64,000 nt of DNA from Erwinia sorbitola (lineage in GTDB: Bacteria; Pseudomonadota; Gammaproteobacteria; Enterobacterales; Enterobacteriaceae). The stretch spans positions 3,103,501 to 3,167,500 of the forward strand of contig NZ_CP046509.1 in the NCBI RefSeq assembly GCF_009738185.1, written 5' to 3'. Positions 34,241 to 42,067 of the stretch are shown in pieces. Below the pieces are notes generated by a model. It had not been told where the DNA came from. It did no database searches and saw nothing but the letters and a program-made list of their open reading frames with translations. Each line of letters begins with the position of its first letter. The stretch's first letter is position 1. The translations under genes were made by a program, and so were the position numbers.

Positions 34241-34953
34241 AACGCGTTTTGATCACCGGAGCCAGCTCCGGCATTGGCCTGCAGCTGGCCAGGGATTATG
34301 CCGCTGACGGCTGGCACGTCACCGCCTGTGGACGCAACCCTGAGCGACTGGACGAACTGCGCCAGCACTATCCGCAGATTGAGATCTGCCTGTTCGACAT
34401 CACCGACCTCGCCGAAACGCGCGCCGCACTCAGCGGCAAGCTGGCCGATCTGGCAATCCTCTGTGCAGGCACCTGCGAATATCTCGATCATGGCATTGTC
34501 GAAGCCGAAAAAGTACACCGCGTGATGCTGACCAATTTCAGCGGCCCGGTGAACTGCCTCGACAGCCTGCTGCCACAGATGCAGCCCGGCAGTCGCGTGG
34601 CGCTGGTGGGTTCCACCGCCAGCATGGTTCCTCTGCCCCGTGCGGAAGCCTACGGAGCATCAAAAGCGGCGCTGGCCTATTTCGCACGCAGCCTGGCGCA
34701 GGATGTCAAACGCCAGCAGATCGGTATCACTCTTGTGCTGCCTGGTTTTGTCGACACTCCGCTGACACAGCGCAACGATTTTGCCATGCCGATGATAGTC
34801 GATGTGGTTCAGGCCTCGCGCTATATCCGGCACGGGCTGGCAAAAGGCAAGGCTGAGATCGCTTTCCCGCCGTTATTTGCTTTTATCCTGCGGGTAACAT
34901 CCAGACTCCCCCTGGTTCTTCAGCGTCTGTTAACGCAAAAAATAGCGAGGTAA
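34237..34953 (+). CDS. Short-chain dehydrogenase/reductase
   Basis: 238 residues, classical SDR. Cofactor loop TGASSGIGLQLARDYA, catalytic Ser in LVGSTASMVPLP and YGASK (YxxxK) for catalytic Tyr and Lys. The final third is hydrophobic and basic, suggesting membrane proximity. Overlaps the previous gene by ATGA and precedes the FAD gene by three bases. Probably acts on a lipid-derived carbonyl or hydroxyl group given its neighbours; substrate unknown. Confidence 0.85.
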   Translation: MKRVLITGASSGIGLQLARDYAADGWHVTACGRNPERLDELRQHYPQIEICLFDITDLAETRAALSGKLADLAILCAGTCEYLDHGIVEAEKVHRVMLTNFSGPVNCLDSLLPQMQPGSRVALVGSTASMVPLPRAEAYGASKAALAYFARSLAQDVKRQQIGITLVLPGFVDTPLTQRNDFAMPMIVDVVQASRYIRHGLAKGKAEIAFPPLFAFILRVTSRLPLVLQRLLTQKIAR

Positions 34954-34956
34954 TTC

Positions 34957-36222
34957 GTGCGCGTTGCGATTATTGGCAGTGGCATTGCTGGCCTCAGCTG
35001 TGCGTGGAAATTAGCCTCCCGTGCCGAGGTACATCTTTATGAAGCAGGCAGCACACTCGGTGGTCATACCGCCACGGTGGATGTTGAACTGGACGGTAAA
35101 AGCTGGGCTATCGATACCGGATTTATTGTCTTCAACGATCGCACTTATCCGCGTTTTCAGGCGCTGCTGGCCGAGCTGGGGCTGGAAGGTCAGCCGACGG
35201 AGATGAGTTTCTCAGTGCGTAATAACCGCACCGGGCTGGAGTATAACGGCCACACGTTAAGCAGCCTGTTCGCCCAGCGCAGCAACCTGCTGAAACCCTC
35301 CTTCTATCGTTTTCTGTTGGAAATTGTGCGTTTCAACCGCCTTGGCAAACAGTGGCTGGAACAGCAGCAGGAGCAAGGCACTCTCAACGATTTTCTCAGC
35401 GCGAACGGCTTTAGCGAATTTTTTGCCCGCCACTATATTCTGCCAATGGGGGCCGCCATCTGGTCTGTCTCACTGAGTGAGATGCGACGTATGTCGCTGA
35501 CGCAGTTCCTGAATTTCTTTAACCATCACGGCCTGCTGGATTTAACCCACCGCCCGCAGTGGTACGTGGTGCCCGGCGGATCCCGTGAGTATATTCGCCG
35601 TATGATGCAGCTGGCGGGCGGGCGGATGCAGGTGTACCTCGACACTCCGGTAACGCATGTCACCCGTGATATGGATGGTGTCACGCTGGAAAGTTTGCGC
35701 GGCGCTGAACGCTATGACCAGGTGATTTTTGCCTGCCACAGCGACCAGGCGTTACAGCTGCTGGGCGATGCCTCTGCCAGTGAGAGCGAAATGCTGGCCG
35801 GAGTACCCTATCGCGCCAATGAGGTGGTATTGCACACCGACACCCGCCTGCTGCCGCAGAGCCGCGCCGCCTGGGCCAGCTGGAACTATCACCTTGAAGA
35901 TGGAGCCAACGACAGCGAAAGCCAGGGTGCCAGCGTTACCTACAATATGAATATCCTGCAAGGTATTCAGTCACCTCATACTTTTTGCGTCAGTCTCAAC
36001 CCGACACAGCCTGTCGATCCCGCTAAAGTACTCCGCCGCTTTGAGTACCACCACCCGCAGTTTGGTACCCGCAGCATGATCACGCAGGAGCAACGGGTGA
36101 TGCTGAACGGACTTAATCGCACCTGGTTCTGTGGTGCCTGGAGCTATAACGGCTTTCATGAGGATGGCATTCGCAGCGCCCTCGATGTGGTGGTGGCGAT
36201 GGAACAGGCGGGTCTGCTATGA
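34957..36222 (+). CDS. FAD-dependent amine-oxidase-like oxidoreductase
   Basis: 421 residues. The Rossmann FAD motif is AIIGSGIAGLSCAWKLA with acidic residue in VHLYEAG, and the family block WAIDTGFIVFNDRTYP follows. The C-terminal FAD site is in WSYNGFHEDGIRSALDV. This NAD/FAD-binding amine-oxidase-like family accompanies DUF1365 and Cfa genes in many proteobacteria and related members have been linked to unusual (furan) fatty acids. GTG start at 34957. Overlaps DUF1365 by four bases. Confidence 0.85.
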   Translation: MRVAIIGSGIAGLSCAWKLASRAEVHLYEAGSTLGGHTATVDVELDGKSWAIDTGFIVFNDRTYPRFQALLAELGLEGQPTEMSFSVRNNRTGLEYNGHTLSSLFAQRSNLLKPSFYRFLLEIVRFNRLGKQWLEQQQEQGTLNDFLSANGFSEFFARHYILPMGAAIWSVSLSEMRRMSLTQFLNFFNHHGLLDLTHRPQWYVVPGGSREYIRRMMQLAGGRMQVYLDTPVTHVTRDMDGVTLESLRGAERYDQVIFACHSDQALQLLGDASASESEMLAGVPYRANEVVLHTDTRLLPQSRAAWASWNYHLEDGANDSESQGASVTYNMNILQGIQSPHTFCVSLNPTQPVDPAKVLRRFEYHHPQFGTRSMITQEQRVMLNGLNRTWFCGAWSYNGFHEDGIRSALDVVVAMEQAGLL

Positions 36223-36935
36223 ACAGCGTGCTGTACAGCGGCCACGTACGCCACCGCCGTTTCACTCCGGTAGAGCATCAGTTCAGCTACCGCATCTTTA
36301 TGCCGCTGATTGATCTGGATGAGCTGCCGCTGCTGAAAAGCGTCGGTATTGGTAACCGTCGTCTGTGCGCCGCCAGCTTCAGTGAGGACGACTTCCTCGG
36401 CGGTGGCGGCAATATCAAGCAGCGTGCACAGGCGCGCATTGCCGCACTGACCGGTGAACAACTCTCCGGCCGGGTGATGCTGCTGACGCAGCTGCGCTAC
36501 TTTGGCTGCTCGTTTAATCCGGTCAATCTTTACTATCTCTACGATGCGGCTGACACCCTGCGCTGGATGCTGGCCGAGGTCCGTAATACGCCGTGGAATG
36601 AGCGCCATACCTATGCGGTCAAACCCGACGGTAGCGAAACGACGAACAAAGCATTTCACGTCTCGCCTTTTAACCCCATGGAGATGGTTTATCACTGGCG
36701 GCTGTCCCCGCCAGCTAAATCTTTGATGGTGCATATTGAGAACCACCGTGAAGGGCGTGAGTTTGACGCCACGCTTCATTTACGTCGTCAGCCACTGACC
36801 CGGCAAACGCTGCGCTATTTTCTCTGGCGCTTTCCGCTGATGACAGTTCGTACCGCGCTGGCAATTTACTGGCAGGCGTGGAAACTTTGGCGCAAAGGTG
36901 CGCCGGTATATGACCACCGTAAGCCGGAGAAATAA
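36219..36935 (+). CDS. DUF1365 family protein
   Basis: 238 residues with the DUF1365 landmarks: a GHVRHRRFTPVEHQFSYRIF opening, LTQLRYFGCSFNPVNLYY, EVRNTPWNERHTY, and the terminal hydrophobic region. No catalytic mechanism is established. It occurs almost always between an FAD amine-oxidase-like gene and a cyclopropane-fatty-acid-synthase-like gene, as here. Three-base gap to cfa. Confidence 0.88.
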   Translation: MNSVLYSGHVRHRRFTPVEHQFSYRIFMPLIDLDELPLLKSVGIGNRRLCAASFSEDDFLGGGGNIKQRAQARIAALTGEQLSGRVMLLTQLRYFGCSFNPVNLYYLYDAADTLRWMLAEVRNTPWNERHTYAVKPDGSETTNKAFHVSPFNPMEMVYHWRLSPPAKSLMVHIENHREGREFDATLHLRRQPLTRQTLRYFLWRFPLMTVRTALAIYWQAWKLWRKGAPVYDHRKPEK

Positions 36936-36938
36936 TCC

Positions 36939-38168
36939 ATGACTGGCACTGAATTCAGCCTGACACGCCGTGAAAAAACGGGTAAACGTTTCTCCGCATC
37001 ACGCCGGGTGATCTTTTCCCTGCTGAGTGCGCTCGAAGGGGCCGGATTAACGCTGCATGACCCGCATCTTGGCACCCAGTTTTTCGGCGATGCCCAGGCG
37101 GCGCTCCAGGCGGAAGTGATGGTGCATCATTCACGCACCTATCGCCGCATGCTGCTGGGCGGCAGTATTGCTGCGGCAGAAGCCTATATGGATGGCGAGT
37201 GGGAAACCCCGGATCTCACTGCCGTGATTCTGACGCTGGCACAAAACAGCCGTGTCGCCGATAAACTGGAAGCACGCCTTAGCTGGCTGACCGCACCGTT
37301 TAATCAGCTGTTACATGCGCTGCGTCGTAATAATGTGCGCCAGGCGAAACGTAATATTGCGGCTCATTACGATCTCGGCAACGACTTCTATACAACATTC
37401 CTTGATGAGGCGATGCTCTATTCCAGCGCCTGGTTTTCGCAGCCGGAGATGACGCTGGAGCAGGCTCAACAGGCCAAGATGAAGCGACTGTGTGTCAAAC
37501 TGGCGTTAAGCCCCCATGACCATCTGCTGGAGATCGGCAGCGGATGGGGTGCCATGGCTGAGTTTGCCGCGCGGGAATATGGCTGTCGGGTCACCACCAC
37601 CACAATCTCCCGCGAGCAGTATGTTTACTGCTGTCAGCGAATCGCTGCGGCCGGTCTCAGCGACCGCGTAACGGTACTGTGCGAGGACTACCGTAATCTT
37701 AGCGGCCAGTATGACAAAATCGTCTCAATCGAGATGATCGAAGCGGTAGGCAAAACTTATATTCCACTGTTTATTCAGCGCTGCCAGCAGTTGTTGAAAC
37801 CGGGGGGCCGCCTGGCACTTCAGGCGATCACTATCAGTGAAGAGCGCTTTGACAGCTATTCTCGCGGCGTGGACTTTATTCAACGCTATATTTTTCCCGG
37901 CGGTTTTTTGCCGTCGGTCAGCCTGCTGCAAAACACGCTGCGCGAGGTTAGCGATTTCAGCGAAATTGACCAGCTTGAAATCGGCATGGACTACGCGCAA
38001 ACCCTGCAACTGTGGCGGCGGCGCTTTGATAATGCCTGGCCGCAGCTGGCGAAGGGACGCTTTGACGAACGATTCCGCCGGATGTGGCTTTTCTATCTGT
38101 GCTACTGCGAGGCAGGATTCCGCGCTCAGACCATCGGCACCATACAGCTGACGTTACAGCGCGCATGA
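36939..38168 (+). CDS. Cyclopropane-fatty-acyl-phospholipid synthase-like methyltransferase
   Basis: 409 residues of the Cfa/CMAS family. SAM site LEIGSGWGAMAEFAAREYG; AHYDLGNDFYTTFLDEAMLYSSAWF covers the conserved substrate/bicarbonate-region histidine and tyrosine; the C-terminal block has FIQRYIFPGGFLPS. It should transfer a methylene or methyl group to an unsaturated fatty acyl chain in membrane phospholipid. Whether the product is cyclopropane or another methylated chain cannot be told. It may be a second copy besides the housekeeping cfa; that is not visible here. Overlaps the DUF2878 gene by ATGA. Confidence 0.9.
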   Translation: MTGTEFSLTRREKTGKRFSASRRVIFSLLSALEGAGLTLHDPHLGTQFFGDAQAALQAEVMVHHSRTYRRMLLGGSIAAAEAYMDGEWETPDLTAVILTLAQNSRVADKLEARLSWLTAPFNQLLHALRRNNVRQAKRNIAAHYDLGNDFYTTFLDEAMLYSSAWFSQPEMTLEQAQQAKMKRLCVKLALSPHDHLLEIGSGWGAMAEFAAREYGCRVTTTTISREQYVYCCQRIAAAGLSDRVTVLCEDYRNLSGQYDKIVSIEMIEAVGKTYIPLFIQRCQQLLKPGGRLALQAITISEERFDSYSRGVDFIQRYIFPGGFLPSVSLLQNTLREVSDFSEIDQLEIGMDYAQTLQLWRRRFDNAWPQLAKGRFDERFRRMWLFYLCYCEAGFRAQTIGTIQLTLQRA

Positions 38169-38647
38169 GCCGCTTGCGCTTCTGGCTGCTGACCTTCTCC
38201 TTCGATATCTACTGGGGGCTGGCCGTGGGGCTGCGGGAGCGTATCTGGCTGCTGCTGGGCGGTAGCGCGCTGTTCGCCTGGCTGCTGTGCCCGCGTGATA
38301 TTAAGCTGCGGGTGCTGCTGGCTGCGCTGGGCGGTATCGCACTGGACAGCCTGTGGCTGAAGCTGGATCTGTTCAGCTTTAGCGGCAGCGCAGGCTTTCC
38401 TGCCTGGATGCTGGCACTGTGGCTGATGTTTGCCTGCTGGTGGTGGCTGACCCTCAGCCGCTTTGCGCTTAACCGGCGCTGGCAGGTGGCCATCGGTGCT
38501 CTGGGCGGGCCATTTTCTTACCTTGTTGGAGAGCGATTGGGCGGCCTTCAATGGCATCAGCCACCGGTGGTTGTGCTGACTGCGCTGGCCGTTGGCTGGG
38601 CGCTATATCTCCCCTTCGCCAGTAGTTTGCTCAGGAGAAAAGAATGA
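38165..38647 (+). CDS. DUF2878 membrane protein
   Basis: 160 residues, very hydrophobic with about five membrane helices, of the DUF2878 type (FSFDIYWGLAVGL, DSLWLKLDLFSF, GPFSYLVGERLGG). No function known. Start at 38165 is inside the ATGA overlap with the Cfa-like gene. It overlaps the next gene as well, so it is part of the operon core. Confidence 0.8.
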   Translation: MSRLRFWLLTFSFDIYWGLAVGLRERIWLLLGGSALFAWLLCPRDIKLRVLLAALGGIALDSLWLKLDLFSFSGSAGFPAWMLALWLMFACWWWLTLSRFALNRRWQVAIGALGGPFSYLVGERLGGLQWHQPPVVVLTALAVGWALYLPFASSLLRRKE

Positions 38648-39153
38648 AAAAACTACTGCTGTTACTCCTGTTTTGCTCACCGCTGCTTCAGGCCGCTGAG
38701 TGGCTGCGCTGGCAGAATGTCGGCCAGGCAACGCTGACCTGGGGGCCGTTTACCGTGTACGATTCGCAGCTGCTGACGCCAGACGGCCGCTGGCAGCCGC
38801 AGCAGTGGCCGCTGGCGCTGGTGATTACCTATCGTCGGGACATCAGCCGTCAGGAGCTGCTGGATGCCACGCTGGAGCAGTGGCAGGCGCAGAATACCGG
38901 CAGCCGCGAACAGCAGCAGCAGTGGCTGCAACAGCTGGCAAAGGTCTGGCCCAACGTCAGCGATGGCAGCCGTCTTGCGTTTCAGGCCGAGGGCAACGGC
39001 GGGCAGTTTTACTGGCAGCCAGCAGGTACACAGGCAGCCATCACCGCTATCGGGCCGCGCTTTGATGCAGCCTTTCGCGACGCGTTCCTCAATATCTGGC
39101 TGTCGCCGGATACGACTTACCCCGATATCCGTCGGGAACTTACCGGAGGTTAA
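38644..39153 (+). CDS. Periplasmic chalcone isomerase-like protein
   Basis: 169 residues with a Sec signal peptide (KKLLLLLLFCSPLLQA, mature AAEWLRWQNVG). The mature part matches the chalcone isomerase-like domain: ATLTWGPFTVYDSQLLTPDG, ALVITYRRDISRQEL, and FRDAFLNIWLSPDT. Plant chalcone-isomerase fold proteins also include fatty-acid-binding proteins (FAPs), so a fatty acid ligand is plausible. Overlaps DUF2878 by four bases and leads by two bases into the lipoprotein gene. Confidence 0.8.
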   Translation: MKKLLLLLLFCSPLLQAAEWLRWQNVGQATLTWGPFTVYDSQLLTPDGRWQPQQWPLALVITYRRDISRQELLDATLEQWQAQNTGSREQQQQWLQQLAKVWPNVSDGSRLAFQAEGNGGQFYWQPAGTQAAITAIGPRFDAAFRDAFLNIWLSPDTTYPDIRRELTGG

Positions 39154-39155
39154 CC

Positions 39156-39689
39156 ATGTGGAAATCCCTGATACTGGCTCTCAGTTTGCTGCTCGCTGGC
39201 TGCGGCACCACGCTGGATGAGTACCAGCAGGCCCAGCCCAAAATTGATATTTTTAGCTGGTTTAACGGTGAATCCCGCGCCTGGGGAATGGTGCAGGATT
39301 ACAGCGGCAAGCAAATCCGTCGCTTTGAGGTGGCGATCAGGGGCCAGGTGGTAGGTGAAACGCTGACGCTGAACGAACAATTTGTTTATGACGACGGCGA
39401 GAAGCAGACGCGTGTCTGGCATATCCGCCGCCTGGCCGACGGCAGTTATGTGGGCACCGCGGGAGATATAATCGGCACGGCGCAGGGGCATGCCAGCGGT
39501 AACGCCTTCAACTGGCGTTATACCATGACGGTAAAAACCGATGACAGCAGCTACAAACTTAACTTTGACGACTGGATTTACCAGCAGGATGCTCAACATC
39601 TGATGAACGTGACATCAATGAAAAAATTCGGCATTGAAGTGGCGCGCGTCACTCTGTTTTTCTCCAAACAGCCCGTTACGCCACAATAA
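39156..39689 (+). CDS. DUF3833 lipoprotein
   Basis: 177 residues; a lipoprotein signal with lipobox LLAGC (Cys about 15) and a DUF3833 body (DIFSWFNGESRAWGMVQD, FNWRYTMTVKTDDSSYKLNFDDW). It is probably tethered to the outer or inner membrane in the periplasm. The residue after Cys is Gly, giving no inner-membrane retention Asp. The last gene of the operon. Its mean spacing (2 bases) is typical of the unit. Confidence 0.85.
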   Translation: MWKSLILALSLLLAGCGTTLDEYQQAQPKIDIFSWFNGESRAWGMVQDYSGKQIRRFEVAIRGQVVGETLTLNEQFVYDDGEKQTRVWHIRRLADGSYVGTAGDIIGTAQGHASGNAFNWRYTMTVKTDDSSYKLNFDDWIYQQDAQHLMNVTSMKKFGIEVARVTLFFSKQPVTPQ

Positions 39690-39697
39690 AACCTCGA

Positions 39698-39718
39698 CCC
39701 CGGCTTAATTCCGCCGGG
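39698..39718 (+). terminator. Hairpin after the lipid operon
   Basis: CCCGGC (39699-39704) and GCCGGG (39713-39718) flank TTAATTCC. No U run follows, so termination is possible but weak. The next likely promoter (TATACT) lies just beyond. Confidence 0.4.
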
Positions 39719-39727
39719 TGAAAGCGC

Positions 39728-39733
39728 TATACT
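39728..39733 (+). promoter_or_regulatory. -10 element for the small membrane peptide
   Basis: GCTATACTT (TATACT 39728-39733) with C immediately before it, 30 bases before the small ORF. The -35 region (TTAATT) is weak, fitting a sigma-S-type promoter. Inference from motif only. Confidence 0.45.
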
Positions 39734-39762
39734 TCGCCCTCCTTAAGAAAACAGGCGACGTT

Positions 39763-39867
39763 ATGAACTGGCAAAAGATTGGTGTGGTGTGTATTTTTCT
39801 GCTGATGGCGCTGGGCGGAGTTGGCGGTGTGATGCTGGCCGGGTATACCTTCATCGTTCGCTCCTGA
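39763..39867 (+). CDS. Small single-pass membrane peptide (34 aa)
   Basis: A 35-codon frame, MNWQKIGVVCIFLLMALGGV followed by GGVMLAGYTFIVRS, ending TGA at 39867. It has a short positively charged start, a 22-residue hydrophobic helix with small residues, and a basic tail, like many small enterobacterial membrane proteins. AGGCGAC precedes the ATG at suitable distance and a TATACT element lies upstream. I do not recognise a named family. It lies between the lipid operon and the toxin-antitoxin pair and may belong to neither. Confidence 0.6.
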   Translation: MNWQKIGVVCIFLLMALGGVGGVMLAGYTFIVRS

Positions 39868-39960
39868 TCGTTATCGCCCCCCCCCCGGCGGATACTCTGT
39901 AAGCAAATTACCCATCGCTTTCATCTGTTCCATGTATGGAAGGCGATGAAATTTTAGACA

Positions 39961-40011
39961 CCCTGATTGATATGCTATATATTCAATATATGCAATATAT
40001 ACAGATCAGGG
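39961..40011. promoter_or_regulatory. 51-bp interrupted palindrome upstream of the antitoxin
   Basis: CCCTGAT (39961-39967) and ATCAGGG (40005-40011) flank a nearly pure AT block with repeated ATATAT/CAATATAT. It ends 7 bases before the antitoxin start and includes its ribosome site. Autoregulation by the antitoxin is likely. Confidence 0.55.
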
Positions 40012-40018
40012 GTGCGCT

Positions 40019-40750
40019 ATGTCAGTAAAAACTACGCCAGAAATACCGGACACGATTAACCTGTTCAACGGTCAACAGTTGCGCAATATGGCAGCTGAAG
40101 AGAGCGCTGAATATCTGGTTATTAATGTTAATCAGTTTAAAGACGCCACCCCACCCGCTGGGGGAAATGGTGACGTCTTACGTAAAAAACTGGAGAAACT
40201 GGTTAGTAACCCACTGCTCGACCCCTCCCTCGCTCTGGCTTTCTTCGAGATCGCCCAAAAACTGCTGGTGCCTGCACGTCGAAAAACACGCATCGCTCCC
40301 GCAGTCAGCAAACAAAACACAATTTTCGATGGTTATGAGCAATTCAGGGCCAATAACACCCAGCGACAGCAGGATATTCGCGCCCTTGTTCTGAGTGAAG
40401 GAGAGTGGCTCAGTTCCGGTGAGCTATCCGATCGCGCCCACTTTACGAATGCTAACCGCAGCGCCGGACCGAATGCCTGGAAACGGCGCGGTAAAACCTT
40501 TGCCATCAGTATTGAAGGGCATGATCGCTACCCTGACTACGCGTTTGATGAGGCCTGGCAACCCCTGCCAGTGGTAAAACAGGTGCTGGAAATTTTCGAG
40601 GGGACGCGTACCTCCTGGTCACTCGCCGCCTGGTTTATCAGCGAAAACAGCTGGCTGGCCGGGCGCAGGCCAAAAGATTTGCTGAACAGCGATCCTCAGG
40701 CAGTCATTAAAGCCGCCCAACAGGCAAGATCGGGGGCACAGCATGGCTAA
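40019..40750 (+). CDS. Antitoxin with DUF2384-like (Xre/MbcA/ParS) C-terminus
   Basis: 243 residues. The C-terminal about 60 residues (AWQPLPVVKQVLEIFEGTRTSW then WFISENSWLAGRRPKDLLNSDPQAVIKAAQQA) match the toxin-binding DUF2384 pattern (trimmed motif GRRPKDLL, with WL before it). The middle (about 115-175) has a probable winged helix, with LSEGEWLSSGELSDRAHF and WKRRGKTFAI. The N-terminal 100 residues have no domain I recognise. Typical Xre antitoxins are about 140 residues, so this one is unusually long. It overlaps the RES toxin by eight bases. Confidence 0.75.
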   Translation: MSVKTTPEIPDTINLFNGQQLRNMAAEESAEYLVINVNQFKDATPPAGGNGDVLRKKLEKLVSNPLLDPSLALAFFEIAQKLLVPARRKTRIAPAVSKQNTIFDGYEQFRANNTQRQQDIRALVLSEGEWLSSGELSDRAHFTNANRSAGPNAWKRRGKTFAISIEGHDRYPDYAFDEAWQPLPVVKQVLEIFEGTRTSWSLAAWFISENSWLAGRRPKDLLNSDPQAVIKAAQQARSGAQHG

Positions 40751-41402
40751 GGAGAGCAGCACTGAAAAGGGATTTTCGACGCTATTACCGCCAGGTGCGT
40801 CAGTCGATATTAACATCCGGAGGCTGCCAGCCGGCCTTTGCCTGTATCGTATCCATCGCCAACAGTTCGCTGGCGACAGCTTTAACAATACCGTTACGGG
40901 CAACGCCCGCTTTAGTCCGATTTTCGATCGGCAAGGTAATGTTATTCCCACGCTGTATGCGGGAGACACCACCAAAGTAGCGCTGTGTGAGGTGATTTTT
41001 CACGATATGGATATCTCACAAAGCGCTATTGTCTATCCGGTCAGCGAACTGAATGCTTTTCGTCACAGCCAGCTGGTGACGGCTGCCCCACTACTGCTGG
41101 CCAGCCTTGACTTACCTTCGCTGATAAAAATGCGCGCAGGGAAAAAGCTGATTCATTCCGATGCCAGCGATTACCAGATTACGCGCCAGTGGGCCGAGGC
41201 GATTCACTATCAATATCCGCAGGTGCATGGGTTAACCTGGCCTTCACGCCAGCATGAAGGTGATGCCTGGCTGTTTTTTGGCGACCGGATTAACGGTGAG
41301 TTGCAGCTAAACGGCAGGGGAACGCAGCAACTGACCCGTTATCCGGTCGTTGGCGAACTGCTCTCTCTGGCTGACCGAATGGGGATATATCTGGAGGAGT
41401 GA
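40743..41402 (+). CDS. RES-domain toxin (NAD-degrading type)
   Basis: 219 residues with the RES domain. Candidate active-site residues: Arg in LCLYRIHRQQF, Tyr in LYAGDTTKVALCEVIFHD with following Glu, and Ser in GLTWPSRQHEGDAW. RES toxins deplete NAD+ by (phospho)glycohydrolysis in characterised RES-Xre pairs. The eight-base overlap with the DUF2384 antitoxin gene gives a coupled pair. Stop is one base from the convergent idi stop. Confidence 0.85.
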   Translation: MAKESSTEKGFSTLLPPGASVDINIRRLPAGLCLYRIHRQQFAGDSFNNTVTGNARFSPIFDRQGNVIPTLYAGDTTKVALCEVIFHDMDISQSAIVYPVSELNAFRHSQLVTAAPLLLASLDLPSLIKMRAGKKLIHSDASDYQITRQWAEAIHYQYPQVHGLTWPSRQHEGDAWLFFGDRINGELQLNGRGTQQLTRYPVVGELLSLADRMGIYLEE

Positions 41403-41403
41403 C

Positions 41404-41937
41404 CTACTGCTGCGCAATAAAACGCGCCAGCTCGGACGGAATGCGGGAAAAGGTCAGCAGAAACCACGGTGTAAACTGTGCCGGGTTGGCCTCTATTTCA
41501 CACTCAATTTCGGCCAGCGAACTGTAGCGCCACTCATCCGCCTCTTCCAGGTTAATCACCGGCTGTTCATCGCTAATAGCAAAGTAGACATGACCGTATT
41601 CATGCTCGGTAAGACCATTACTGAGCGGCAGGTTATAGCTGAGTTCAAAGACGGGCTGTAATGTCAGATTCAGTCCCATCTCTTCCGATAAACGACGTTC
41701 TGCGGCATCACGTGTAGATTCCTGCGGATAAGGGTGCCCGCAGGTGGTATTACTCCACAATCCGCCACAGTGGTATTTATCACTGGCGCGACGCTGTAAC
41801 AGCAGCTGATGGCGAGAGTTAAATACGTAAACGGTAATTGCACGATGCAACAGACCTTTTTCGTGAACCTTCATTTTTTCCATCTTACCAGTTGGGCGAT
41901 CTTGACTATCGACCAGGATAACTTCAATTGCAGACAT
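41404..41937 (-). CDS. idi: Isopentenyl-diphosphate delta-isomerase, type 1 Nudix
   Basis: 177 residues against 182 in E. coli Idi. The Nudix fold includes catalytic Cys in NTTCGHP and Glu in LTEHEYGHVY, with SNTTCGHPYP and EEMGLNLTL. It interconverts IPP and DMAPP for isoprenoid synthesis. No carotenoid (crt) genes are adjacent. ATG 41937; single-gene unit convergent with the RES toxin. Confidence 0.95.
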   Translation of the reverse strand: MSAIEVILVDSQDRPTGKMEKMKVHEKGLLHRAITVYVFNSRHQLLLQRRASDKYHCGGLWSNTTCGHPYPQESTRDAAERRLSEEMGLNLTLQPVFELSYNLPLSNGLTEHEYGHVYFAISDEQPVINLEEADEWRYSSLAEIECEIEANPAQFTPWFLLTFSRIPSELARFIAQQ

Positions 41938-42040
41938 GCCGACTCCTCAAAAGATAGGCCGACCATTCTTGCATAAGAAGCGACTGGTGATCTGCCTATA
42001 ATCGTGCTCTGAGTCACTGAGAAGAGAGAATCATGAGTAT

Positions 42041-42060
42041 CCGGCACCGGATGGTGCCGG
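42041..42060. terminator. Perfect hairpin between MCP and idi
   Basis: CCGGCACC (42041-42048), GGAT, GGTGCCGG (42053-42060), lying 8 bases past the stop of the chemoreceptor gene. There is no T run on the minus strand. It might still serve as a processing or termination structure. Confidence 0.45.
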
Positions 42061-42067
42061 AAACAGG

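Noticed and set aside
39763..39867. The 34-aa peptide as a toxin of a type I system.
   Set aside because: No antisense RNA promoter or hok/tisB-like leader is visible; it is described only as a small membrane peptide.
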